Positions 28,533-36,849 of a stretch of 64,000 nucleotides of DNA are shown here, one piece after another. Origin of the DNA: Endozoicomonas sp965199185 (lineage in GTDB: Bacteria > Pseudomonadota > Gammaproteobacteria > Pseudomonadales > Endozoicomonadaceae). The stretch covers positions 65,099-129,098 of the forward strand of contig CBDAQW010000040.1 of the NCBI GenBank assembly GCA_965199185.1, written 5' to 3'. The notes below the pieces were generated by a model that was not told the DNA's origin, made no database searches, and saw only the letters and a list, made by a program, of their open reading frames with translations. The position numbers were made by a program, and so were the translations under genes. The number at the start of each line of letters is the position of its first letter. Position 1 is the stretch's first letter.

Positions 28533-29177
28533 TTATTCAGAAACAGAAAAACCAAGAGAGTCAAAAATATGAGCAGAAATTTCATTTTCGGGGAAAGCTA
28601 TCATTTCTTTCAAACTGCCATCATTTTCTGAGTAATTTATTGCACTTTGAATCAATGCCCTACCACTACCACGAACTGAAATTTCATTTTTCGACTCATT
28701 ATAATATTCTGGATTTGAGAATAATCTAGCAACATGTAAAGTTTCTTTTTTTATATCGCAATGGCAAACCCCAGTGTTTTTTCCATGGAGTTTATGCTTA
28801 GCATGTCGATCATGAATAGAAATTGCAATAACACAGTGATCGAAATTAAATTCACCAGCTTCTGACCTCACTCTCAGCGCTTCATTTATATAGCAAGAAG
28901 TCATTTCAATTAAATTTACTGTAAATTTAGAACATTTTTTCTTCCAGCCATCTAATTCTAAATTTAATTTTTTAATATCTACAACATCTCTATCACTAAG
29001 TGATTTCAAGCGATATACTTTAGAACTAAACCTTAAAGAAGAAAACACCTTTTTATTTATTTTTGGACAGCAAACAGGAACCGTTACTTTTCTCAAACTA
29101 AAGGAATAAAACACGCTTACCCTTAAGTCGCTTAATCTATCGCTTGGTATAAGATCTTTATTAACAATAGGTTGCAT
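28533..29177 (-). CDS. Putative GNAT-like protein, 214 aa
   Basis: The C-terminal half looks like a GNAT acyltransferase: LHVARLFSNPEYY (strand before motif A), then EISVRGSGRALIQSAI, which fits the R/Q-x-x-G-x-G/A acetyl-CoA pyrophosphate loop, and a closing strand-helix with AHIFDSLGFSVSE, similar to the usual Y/F-x-x-x-GF ending. The N-terminal 80 residues are basic and unmatched. It is convergent with the 710-aa gene, 48 bp apart, and similarly AT-rich. Substrate unknown. The fold call is by eye. Confidence 0.55.
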   Translation of the reverse strand: MQPIVNKDLIPSDRLSDLRVSVFYSFSLRKVTVPVCCPKINKKVFSSLRFSSKVYRLKSLSDRDVVDIKKLNLELDGWKKKCSKFTVNLIEMTSCYINEALRVRSEAGEFNFDHCVIAISIHDRHAKHKLHGKNTGVCHCDIKKETLHVARLFSNPEYYNESKNEISVRGSGRALIQSAINYSENDGSLKEMIAFPENEISAHIFDSLGFSVSE

Positions 29178-29461
29178 AAACCCTCCTTATTAAATTCAGC
29201 CATATAAAAGATTTGACTACTTACAATCTATTTCGTTTCATTAAATAACTAATTTTCGGTGACTTCCAAGAAAAATGTCACTACACATAAAACACACATA
29301 AATAATGCCTATCTGAACCCTCAACTGCTTGCATAATCGAACCTGTGGCTCAATATAGTTCTTGAAAATTTATCAAAATAGGCTGTTTCCACTTTATGCG
29401 CCAAGCCATAAACTGACAAATACAGTTAGGCGAGGTGGATAGTTCAAAACCAATCTGAATC
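29178..29461. other. Intergenic AT-rich stretch
   Basis: No gene is seen. It holds the probable promoter of the minus-strand GNAT-like gene near its left edge and leads into the transposase-like scrap at 29462. Confidence 0.3.
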
Positions 29462-29644
29462 TTGAGCGTTTACCCTCAGGGAAATTCGATACAGAGACAA
29501 CGCCTGAAAACAGTTATGCAGGAATTGATTTATATTGCTGCCCGGTTTCTCAAAAAGGGGCGACAATACAGACTGCGCTTTGATCGTCATTGTCCAGGTT
29601 TCAAGTCATTCCATCAGTTACTCTCCAGCCATGCGTGCTGCTAG
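29462..29644 (+). pseudogene. Probable transposase C-terminal scrap
   Basis: A 60-codon frame reading RQRLKTVMQELIYIAARFLKKGRQYRLRFDRHCPGFKSFHQL resembles the C-terminus of IS1380-type transposases (R-LKTVMQEL-Y-A-R-----R---LRFGR-CP-F--F). There is no start region or catalytic part nearby, so it is at most a leftover fragment. The downstream 110 bp before the 5'-nucleotidase gene is without features. Confidence 0.4.
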
Positions 29645-29756
29645 CCGTTTAAAACGAACTTTGGTTGCCTGCCAGGTAAATCAAGAAGTCACGGATTCAG
29701 ATATAAACTAACAGCCTATCCAGAATAAGCCTGCAGGGGTATCCTTAGCAAATAAC

Positions 29757-30698
29757 GTGATCAGGGACAGAATTGTGACATACCCCATTGAACAGAAACT
29801 CGTCATTGCTGTTTCTTCCAGCGCGCTTTTTGACCTGTCAGAATCTCATGCCGTTTATCTTGAGCAGGGTCCACAAAAATACAAAGCATTTCAGGAAGAC
29901 AATCTCGATAATATGCTTGAGAAAGGTGTCGCCTTCCCTTTCATCAAGCGTTTTCTGCGTATTAATGAACGCTTTCCTGAACAGCAACCTGTTGAGGTGA
30001 TTCTGTTATCCCGAAACTCCGCCGCCAGTGGCAAACGAGTGTTTCGATCCATTCAGCATTATGGTCTTGATATTACTCGTGCGGCTTTTATGGAAGGGCG
30101 TTCTCCCTACGAATATATCCCCGCCTTTAATGCCTCATTATTTCTGACCGCTAACCAGGATGATGTCATCAATGCTTTGGACGCGGGACATCCCGCTGGC
30201 TTGGTTCTGCCCAGCAAAATCGTCAATGACGATGCCGAAGAAGAGTTGAGGATTGCCTTCGATTTTGACGGTGTCATTGCCGATGATGAGGCAGAAACCA
30301 TTTATAAGGGGAAAGATCTACCTGCCTTTACCCGGCATGAAACCGAGAAATCTCACATTCCTCATAAACCCGGCCCACTGGCAGACCTGTTCAAAAAACT
30401 CTCTTTACTGCAAACGCTGGAAATGGAAGGAAAAAACCGGAATCCGGACTATCAACCAATGATCCGTACCGCCATTGTAACAGCCCGCAGTGCACCGGCC
30501 CATGAGCGGGTTATCACTACACTGGAAAACTGGGGAGTCAGTGCCAATGAAACGTTCTTTCTGGGCGGTATGGTGAAGGATCGGATTCTCAGCCACCTGA
30601 AACCTCATATGTTTTTTGACGATCAGAGAGTGCATTTACACTCAGAAGCCGGTGATATACCTATGGTGCATATTCCCTTTGGCATTGCCAATCGCTAA
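29757..30698 (+). CDS. Cytosolic 5'-nucleotidase (PF06189 type)
   Basis: A 313-residue protein with a GTG start. The N-terminal part has VIAVSSSALFDL, typical of the family, and RNSAASGKRVFRSIQHYGLDITRAAFMEGRSPYEYI. The HAD-type nucleophile motif is FDFDGVIADDEAE near residue 168, with TARSAPAHERV and MFFDDQRVH as later motifs. It should dephosphorylate nucleoside 5'-monophosphates in the cytosol. The next gene begins 90 bp downstream. Confidence 0.85.
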   Translation: MIRDRIVTYPIEQKLVIAVSSSALFDLSESHAVYLEQGPQKYKAFQEDNLDNMLEKGVAFPFIKRFLRINERFPEQQPVEVILLSRNSAASGKRVFRSIQHYGLDITRAAFMEGRSPYEYIPAFNASLFLTANQDDVINALDAGHPAGLVLPSKIVNDDAEEELRIAFDFDGVIADDEAETIYKGKDLPAFTRHETEKSHIPHKPGPLADLFKKLSLLQTLEMEGKNRNPDYQPMIRTAIVTARSAPAHERVITTLENWGVSANETFFLGGMVKDRILSHLKPHMFFDDQRVHLHSEAGDIPMVHIPFGIANR

Positions 30699-30788
30699 CA
30701 GGCATGTACTATTAGCCACGATATTCAGCGCTCCATTAAGAAGCGATCGTAAGTGTGCAACGATTAACACGGACAGAGAAAAAAAATC

Positions 30789-31136
30789 ATGAAACAACAT
30801 TCAGGAACCCCCCTCACAATCGGATTCTTTGCGCTCACACTATCTCTGCCAGGGCTTGCCACAAACACTAATCCAGAATCCTCAACGATCACCATATCGG
30901 TTGGCAACCAGTCACTGGCGCTGCGTGAACAGCTTCAGCTACCTCAGCAAAACCAGAGCATGCATAAAGTGCTTGATATGCTGGGTGAACCTAATAATGT
31001 CATTGCTGTTGGCAAACCCAAAATAACCCGCTGGATATACGACAACATGACGGTTTACTTTGAAGGCGATCAAGTGCTTCGAGCCGTTGTTCATCATAAC
31101 GCAATAGACAGTACGCAGGTTGCCAATAAAAAATAG
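30789..31136 (+). CDS. Small exported protein with SmpA/OmlA-like fold
   Basis: 115 residues with a signal peptide (LTIGFFALTLSLPGLATN, likely cut after ALA-like LA). The mature part has MHKVLDMLGEPNNVIAVGKPKITRWIYDNMTVYFEGDQVLRAVVH, the Mxxvl--lG-P-------p-i--W-Y----v-F--d-v--vv pattern seen in SmpA/BamE-like small periplasmic proteins. No lipobox Cys is present, so it is probably periplasmic. An AAAAAA-rich leader precedes the ATG. Biological role unknown. Confidence 0.72.
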   Translation: MKQHSGTPLTIGFFALTLSLPGLATNTNPESSTITISVGNQSLALREQLQLPQQNQSMHKVLDMLGEPNNVIAVGKPKITRWIYDNMTVYFEGDQVLRAVVHHNAIDSTQVANKK

Positions 31137-31202
31137 TAATTTCTCTATAAGCCGAACAGCCAAAAGTCGGACCCTGCAAAACAGAATCCGACTTATCAGA
31201 CT

Positions 31203-31841
31203 CTATGCGCTTATGCTGGGGTCTGAGTATTGACGAAGATAATCCAGGCATTCTTCTAAAACTTCTCTGTCAACGCTGTACTGATGAGATTCCGCAAAAG
31301 AAATTTCACGCTTTATATCTTCAATAAGCTGAGTAACGACTCTAGCAGACTGCTCGTTCTTATTTTTCAATTCAGGGAGGGTCATGTTCACCATGCCTTG
31401 TATAATCGTTAGCGTTAATGAGTTACCCCGTATGCTACCATGCACAATTTCATTTCTGATGTTATAAAATGGCGTAACATTTGACTTATCTATTGTAGCT
31501 ATAGCGCTTCGCAGAGAAAGATTGAGATTTGGATGATGAGGTTTTACTGACCTCTGAGAAATAGCCTTCATGAAAGCGTCTGTAAAATCAGCTTGTTGCC
31601 GATCAGTTACAGCATTTATTTGGTTGTTGATTTTGATTAAAAAGCTCTCTTTCCATTTAGAATTTGGCACAAAAAGACTCACTATCCTGCCCAAAAATCT
31701 TTGAGCCAAAGAACCTTTATATTTCCCATATATCAGTTTTCCCTGATCAAGTCTGACGACGCCATCTTGCCGGTCTCGTTCTTCCCTGCTTAATTTTGAA
31801 TGAAGCAAAACAGTCTGTTCTATGATATTTAAAGTTTCCAT
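31203..31841 (-). CDS. Protein of unknown function, 212 aa
   Basis: A soluble, mixed-charge protein without signal peptide, membrane helices or recognised motifs. It has RQDGVVRLDQGKLIYGKYKGSLAQRFLGRIVSLF in the N-terminal third and a helical C-terminal half (VVTQLIEDIKREISFAESHQYSVDREVLEECLDYLRQY). The frame is convergent with the small exported protein gene and AT-rich. I do not recognise it. Confidence 0.55.
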   Translation of the reverse strand: METLNIIEQTVLLHSKLSREERDRQDGVVRLDQGKLIYGKYKGSLAQRFLGRIVSLFVPNSKWKESFLIKINNQINAVTDRQQADFTDAFMKAISQRSVKPHHPNLNLSLRSAIATIDKSNVTPFYNIRNEIVHGSIRGNSLTLTIIQGMVNMTLPELKNKNEQSARVVTQLIEDIKREISFAESHQYSVDREVLEECLDYLRQYSDPSISA

Positions 31842-32000
31842 AAAGCCTCCTTGCCTTAATTAACCAACTCACGTTTTTATAAAAGAAGTTTCTGAGTGAA
31901 TGTATTGTGCCCTTCAATACCCAAAAATTGACTAACAGAAGGGTTAGTCAACCCGACAATTGAGACTTTTCATTCTATTTCCATGCATTTCCACGACAAA

Positions 32001-32882
32001 TCACCTAAGCAACTGTTTCCGAAACTGCCCTGGCGGCATCCCGTAATAACGTTGAAAAGCTTCATAAAAACGACTTAAAGAACTGAATCCACAATCGTAA
32101 CCAACATCCGAAATCTGGCGTTCATTATCCACCAGCAATAACTGTGCCCTTTGCAGTCTCTGGAATTGCAGATACTGTTTAATGGTCATTCCCATCACAC
32201 TGGTGAACAGATTAGTGGTGTAGTTTTTATGCAACCCAACATGAGCCGCTACATCCATGGTGGAAATGGGGTGATGCAGATTTTCAGCGATATAACGAAT
32301 CATCACAGACACATGCTGTGTACCTTTTCGAGAAGAATGACTGCCCTCTCCTGTCAGCGGACTGCCATCCGGGTGATCCCAGCCAGTGACGCCAATTCGT
32401 TTTAATGTCAGTGCCAACTCACCAAGTATGATTTCCTGCAATTCTGGATTACCCGCTTCATAATCTTCCAGCCAGCGTTGAAGTTTGGTGACCAATAATG
32501 AGTGATCAGGTTTAGCCAGAGCAATATTGCCCGCCAGAATATCTTCCCGCAGCGGGTTGGCCAACGGCCATTCCAGAAACTGCGGCAGAGGAATATAGAG
32601 ATTATAAAGTTGCCCTTTCCCATCGAGTTGCACAAGCTGATGGGGAATATTGGCCCAGAAAATCGCCAGCCGGTTTTCCGGAATATACTCTAACCGGCCA
32701 TTGACCATATAGGTTGCCGAACAGCCCATCAGATAGTTCAGTTCCACATGCCCATGCACGTGGCTGCTGCTCATAATGTAAGGGGCACGGGCTTCGATAT
32801 AAAAAATATCGCCCTGAATGTCGGATATGGAACCCGGCATCTTGAGTACACCTTCGGTCGGTCGGCGTTTGGCTACAGTCAT
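32001..32882 (-). CDS. AraC-family transcriptional regulator, MelR-like
   Basis: The frame opens at 33008, but the first 42 codons are hydrophobic and unlike the family; MTVAKRRPTEG at 32882 is the better start (293 residues). The N-terminal cupin part has SSHVHGHVELNYLMGCSATYMVNGRLEYIPENRLAIFWANIPHQL, similar to the sugar-sensing domain of MelR. The C-terminal double helix-turn-helix includes STMDVAAHVGLHKNYTTNLF and ISDVGYDCGFSSLSRFYEAFQRYYGMPPGQFRKQ, an AraC signature. Divergent from galE with about 200 bp between starts, so it likely controls the gal operon, probably in response to a galactoside. Confidence 0.87.
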   Translation of the reverse strand: MTVAKRRPTEGVLKMPGSISDIQGDIFYIEARAPYIMSSSHVHGHVELNYLMGCSATYMVNGRLEYIPENRLAIFWANIPHQLVQLDGKGQLYNLYIPLPQFLEWPLANPLREDILAGNIALAKPDHSLLVTKLQRWLEDYEAGNPELQEIILGELALTLKRIGVTGWDHPDGSPLTGEGSHSSRKGTQHVSVMIRYIAENLHHPISTMDVAAHVGLHKNYTTNLFTSVMGMTIKQYLQFQRLQRAQLLLVDNERQISDVGYDCGFSSLSRFYEAFQRYYGMPPGQFRKQLLR

Positions 32883-33086
32883 CTTTATAAAAATCAATAA
32901 GATAGTTGGAATGCATAATACATTCACCGACAACAAAACAGAATCTTTGTTTTTGGGAAAAAGTATAAAAAAACCGGAAAAGAAATATTCATAGCCATGC
33001 AGATACACTTATCAGCAACTTCATTTATTCAGTATTGTCGGTATGTCCTTCGGGCATGCCGACCCTAAATCAGCGTGGAATCTATT

Positions 33087-34103
33087 ATGAGCATACTGGT
33101 GACTGGTGGCGCCGGATATATCGGCAGTCACACCTGCCTGGAACTTCTTAACGGCGGTCACGATGTCGTGGTGGTGGATAACCTCTGCAACAGCAATGAG
33201 CAATCATTGCAGCGAGTACAAGCACTCACTGGCAAGACACTCACTTTTCATTCCGTCGATATCCGTGACGACACTGCACTAAATGACGTTTTTACTGCCC
33301 ACGATATTCAGGCAGTGGTTCATTTTGCTGGTCTGAAAGCCGTCGGCGAATCAACCCGCATCCCAAGAGCCTATTTTGACAACAATGTCACTGGCACACT
33401 GAAACTGCTGGATGCAATGGATAAGCACGATGTACGACATCTGGTGTTCAGTTCATCCGCCACCGTTTATGGCGACCCGGCTTCTGTGCCAATTCGTGAA
33501 GATTTCCCGGTGGGTGCTGTCACTAACCCTTATGGCCGCAGTAAGTTTATGGTGGAGGAAATTCTCCGTGATGTAGCGGCATCCGATGAACGCTGGAACT
33601 TCAGCATTCTGCGCTACTTCAATCCGGTGGGAGCCCATGAATCCGGTCAGATTGGTGAAGACCCTAACGGTATTCCCAATAATCTGATGCCCTTTATTGC
33701 TCAAGTGGCCGTGGGCAAACTACCAGAGCTGAATGTATTTGGTGATGATTACCCTACTCACGACGGTACCGGTGTCAGAGATTATATCCATGTGGTCGAC
33801 CTGGCTTTGGGGCATCTGGCTGCTCTGAAAACCCACTGGACCGATCAGGGTGTCCACACTTACAACCTGGGCACTGGCACCGGCAGCAGCGTACTGGATA
33901 TGCTGCATGCTTTTGAATCCGCCTGCGATAAAGCACTGCCTTATCAGATTCGTGAGCGTCGCCCCGGTGATATTGCCGCCTGTTATGCCGATCCGGCTTT
34001 TGCTGAAGCACAACTGGGCTGGAAAGCGACCCGAACCATCAATGAAATGACCGCCGATACCTGGCGCTGGCAATCCACTAATCCTAACGGCTATCAGGAA
34101 TAA
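33087..34103 (+). CDS. galE: UDP-glucose 4-epimerase GalE
   Basis: The start is taken as ATG at 33087 (MSILVTGGAGYIGSH) rather than the GTG four codons upstream. 338 residues, the normal GalE size. The NAD-binding GGAGYIGSHTCLELL, the active-site VFSSSATVYG and YGRSKFMVE (Tyr-x-x-x-Lys), and NPVGAHESGQIGEDPNGIPNNLMPF are all present. It interconverts UDP-glucose and UDP-galactose. First gene of galE-galT-galK. Confidence 0.96.
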   Translation: MSILVTGGAGYIGSHTCLELLNGGHDVVVVDNLCNSNEQSLQRVQALTGKTLTFHSVDIRDDTALNDVFTAHDIQAVVHFAGLKAVGESTRIPRAYFDNNVTGTLKLLDAMDKHDVRHLVFSSSATVYGDPASVPIREDFPVGAVTNPYGRSKFMVEEILRDVAASDERWNFSILRYFNPVGAHESGQIGEDPNGIPNNLMPFIAQVAVGKLPELNVFGDDYPTHDGTGVRDYIHVVDLALGHLAALKTHWTDQGVHTYNLGTGTGSSVLDMLHAFESACDKALPYQIRERRPGDIAACYADPAFAEAQLGWKATRTINEMTADTWRWQSTNPNGYQE

Positions 34104-34114
34104 GAGAATATACA

Positions 34115-35149
34115 ATGGAATTTAATCCCGTCGATCACCCACACCGTCGCTTCAACCCTCTGACCGGCGACTGGGTTCTGGTCTCGCCCCACAGAGCTAA
34201 ACGTCCATGGCAAGGCCAGGTTGAAAAAACGGCATCTGACGTACGCCCAGAACACGATCCTGAATGCTATCTGTGCCCGCGCAATGACCGTATTACCGGC
34301 GACAAAAATCCGGATTACAAAGATCCTTATGTCTTTGCCAATGACTTTCCGGCACTGCTGACTGATACCCCGGACGCTTCTGGCGAATCGGATCTGTTTC
34401 AGAGCGACACCGCCCGGGGTGTTGGTCGGGTTATCTGCTTCTCCCCCGACCACAGCAAAACACTGCCACAAATGGCAGCAGAGGATATTCGCAAGGTGGT
34501 GAATGTCTGGGCGGAGCAAGTAATAGAACTGGGTGAAACTTACCCCTGGGTGCAGCTGTTTGAAAACAAAGGTGCGGTGATGGGTTGTTCAAATCCGCAC
34601 CCACACGGACAGATCTGGGCCAGCAGTTTCCTACCTAATGAAGCGCGCAAAGAAGATCAAAGCATGCGTCAGTGGCAGGAAGACAAAGGCACTAACCTGC
34701 TGGTTGAATACGCTCGCAGAGAGTCCGCATCCGGCGAACGAACGGTGGTTGAAAACGACCACTGGATTGCGGTTGTACCTTACTGGGCAGCCTGGCCTTT
34801 TGAAACCATCCTGCTGCCTAAACGTCATGTGTTGCGTATGCCCGACCTGACCGATGAAGAGCGAGATGCCCTGGCCAGCATTTTGAAAAAGCTGACCACA
34901 AAGTATGACAACCTGTTCCAGACCTCCTTCCCTTACTCCATGGGTTGGCACGGTGCACCACTGGATAGCGGCGATTACAGCCACTGGCAGCTGCATGCCC
35001 ATTTCTATCCACCACTGCTGCGTTCAGCCACTGTGCGCAAATTTATGGTGGGCTTTGAGATGCTGGCCGAAACACAGCGCGACCTGACCGCTGAACAAGC
35101 AGCAGAACGCCTGCGCGATCTCAGTGAAACACATTATCTGGAAGCTTGA
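34115..35149 (+). CDS. galT: Galactose-1-phosphate uridylyltransferase GalT
   Basis: 344 residues. Motifs: FNPVDHPHRRFNPLTGDWVLVSPHR at the N-terminus, zinc-ligand Cys pair CYLCPRN, and the active-site NPHPHGQIWA (nucleophilic His). It transfers UMP from UDP-glucose to galactose-1-phosphate in the Leloir pathway. It begins 11 bp after galE and ends 4 bp before galK. Confidence 0.96.
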   Translation: MEFNPVDHPHRRFNPLTGDWVLVSPHRAKRPWQGQVEKTASDVRPEHDPECYLCPRNDRITGDKNPDYKDPYVFANDFPALLTDTPDASGESDLFQSDTARGVGRVICFSPDHSKTLPQMAAEDIRKVVNVWAEQVIELGETYPWVQLFENKGAVMGCSNPHPHGQIWASSFLPNEARKEDQSMRQWQEDKGTNLLVEYARRESASGERTVVENDHWIAVVPYWAAWPFETILLPKRHVLRMPDLTDEERDALASILKKLTTKYDNLFQTSFPYSMGWHGAPLDSGDYSHWQLHAHFYPPLLRSATVRKFMVGFEMLAETQRDLTAEQAAERLRDLSETHYLEA

Positions 35150-35153
35150 TCGG

Positions 35154-36305
35154 ATGGAACTTAAACAACCACTGACTGAACTGTTTGTCAGCACTTTTGG
35201 AGCAGAGCCTGAACTCTATTTTCAGGCTCCGGGTAGGGTGAATCTGATTGGTGAACACACCGATTACAACGACGGCTTTGTTCTGCCCTGCGCCATTGAC
35301 TATCAGGCGATGATCGCTGCTACACCTCGTGACGATAACAAGATTGTTGCTACTGCTCATTCCTACGATGGTCAGGTGTCAGAATTTGAACTGACCCTGC
35401 CTATCGAAAGCAGCGAAGCCGCTTTCTGGAGCAATTATGTGCGCGGCGTCGCTACTGTTCTGCTGCAAAAAGGGTATGATCTCAAAGGAGCCAATATTGC
35501 CATTATTGGTAATGTTCCACAGGGTGCGGGTTTGAGTTCTTCCGCCTGTCTAGAAGTAGTGACCGGACTGACATTGAGCCGTCTGGCAGGCCATGATATC
35601 AGCCTGAAAGAGCTGGCTCTGATTGGCCAACAGGCCGAGAATGAATTTGTTGGCTGCAACTGTGGCATTATGGATCAGATGGTATCTGCCTGTGGTGATG
35701 AAGGTCATGCTATGTTGCTGGATTGCCGTAGCCTCGACACTCGCCTGGTTTCTATCCCGACGAACAGCGCCATTGTTATCATCAACTCCAATGTAAAACG
35801 CGGTCTGGTAGACAGTGAATACAACACCCGTCGTCAGCAATGTGAAGCAGCAGCGGCACACTTTGGTGTTAAAGCCCTGCGTGATGTAACCATTGAACAG
35901 TTGGACGCCGCCAAAACCGATCTGGATGAAATGACCTGGCGTCGTGCACATCATGTTATTACTGATAATGACCGTACCGAGGCAGCGGCTGAGGCTCTCA
36001 GTATTGGTGATCTGGTGCGTATGGGTGAACTGATGGCTGAATCCCATGCCTCCATGCGTGATGATTTTGAAATCACTGTGCCTGCCATTGATGCCATTGT
36101 TGACATCGTTAAGAGCGTAATCGGTACAGACGGTGGTGTTCGTATGACCGGCGGTGGCTTCGGTGGCTGTGTTGTGGCTCTGATGCCTGAGTCTTATGTA
36201 GAAACGGTACAGAAGGCAGTAGCAGAACAGTACCCATCTTATTCTGATGGGCTGGAAGCGGACATTTATATCTGCAAAGCCTCTCAGGGAGCCAGTGTTC
36301 TTTAA
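35154..36305 (+). CDS. galK: Galactokinase GalK
   Basis: Start at ATG 35154 (MELKQPLTELF), 4 bp after the galT stop; the frame is open 10 codons further upstream, within galT. 383 residues, GHMP kinase family: GRVNLIGEHTDYNDGFVLP (galactokinase signature), GAGLSSSACLEVV (ATP loop), and GGGFGGCVVAL near the C-terminus. It phosphorylates galactose with ATP. Last gene of the operon; a terminator follows. Confidence 0.96.
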   Translation: MELKQPLTELFVSTFGAEPELYFQAPGRVNLIGEHTDYNDGFVLPCAIDYQAMIAATPRDDNKIVATAHSYDGQVSEFELTLPIESSEAAFWSNYVRGVATVLLQKGYDLKGANIAIIGNVPQGAGLSSSACLEVVTGLTLSRLAGHDISLKELALIGQQAENEFVGCNCGIMDQMVSACGDEGHAMLLDCRSLDTRLVSIPTNSAIVIINSNVKRGLVDSEYNTRRQQCEAAAAHFGVKALRDVTIEQLDAAKTDLDEMTWRRAHHVITDNDRTEAAAEALSIGDLVRMGELMAESHASMRDDFEITVPAIDAIVDIVKSVIGTDGGVRMTGGGFGGCVVALMPESYVETVQKAVAEQYPSYSDGLEADIYICKASQGASVL

Positions 36306-36320
36306 ACAATAAAAAAACCA

Positions 36321-36362
36321 AAAAAAAGACTGAAGTGCATGTCTGTGCTTCAGTCTTTTTTG
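36321..36362 (+). terminator. Rho-independent terminator after galK
   Basis: A-rich arm, then stem AAGACTGAAG pairing with CTTCAGTCTT around a 12-base loop, followed by TTTT. It sits 15 bp after the galK stop and closes the gal operon. Confidence 0.9.
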
Positions 36363-36410
36363 CATGTCTGATTCATTATTAATTTCAATGGGTTTCACTG
36401 AGTCTGATAC

Positions 36411-36646
36411 CTGTGAACAAAGGCTACATTGAGCCGATGTTCAAAGAAGATTGTGAAGCAGTTGCTATAGATCTGCAGACGCCATTGAAAAAACATGAAA
36501 GATAACCGGCCAAAGAAGCTTGCCAAACTGATTATGCGGGTACGGCAAGAGCAGTCCGCAAGTTGCTGGCCTATAACGTAGGTGTATTCCTGAATATACA
36601 GGCTAGAAGGCCTGCTAGTCAGTTTGAGAATTCAATAACTGCTTGA
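36411..36646 (+). pseudogene. Transposase C-terminal relic
   Basis: One frame reads GYIEPMFKEDCEAVAIDLQTPLKKHER, a stop, then GTARAVRKLLAYNVGVFLNIQARRPASQFENSITA and a final stop. The GYI..-F and LLAYN-G-FLN---GR---QFE patterns are typical of DDE transposase C-termini (IS5/IS982-like). No 5' part remains between the gal terminator and this fragment. It marks a lost element between gal and fimV. Confidence 0.5.
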
Positions 36647-36764
36647 AAACGCTGTTTCGGGCACAACAGGTAGCGCATATTCACAACCACCTTTTACCCG
36701 GCCATGCAAATTTATTAACCTATAAGTTAAAATTCGGTCTTGCCGTATCGCAAGGTACTTATAA

Positions 36765-36843
36765 CCCGGTGTATGACTTTTAACTTCAATATGGCTATCC
36801 ATGCCCATGGATCGGCAACCAACAAGATAAAAGTCACACATGA
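36765..36843. repeat. MITE-like palindromic element, short copy (79 bp)
   Basis: The ends CCCGGTGTATGACTTTTA and the complement of TAAAAGTCACACATGACG match those of the copies at 20784 and 45258, with changes. The subterminal ATGGCTATCCATGCCCATGGATCGGCAACC is shared, but the central 100 bp are missing. It touches the fimV stop codon region (36850). Confidence 0.8.
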
Positions 36844-36849
36844 CGTTAC

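Noticed and set aside
30107..30635. Antisense frames within the 5'-nucleotidase gene
   Set aside because: The sense frame contains the HAD-type DFDGV motif and is full length.
35550..36398. 282-codon minus-strand frame opposite galK
   Set aside because: galK is certain and the antisense product has no domain; it also runs through the galK terminator.
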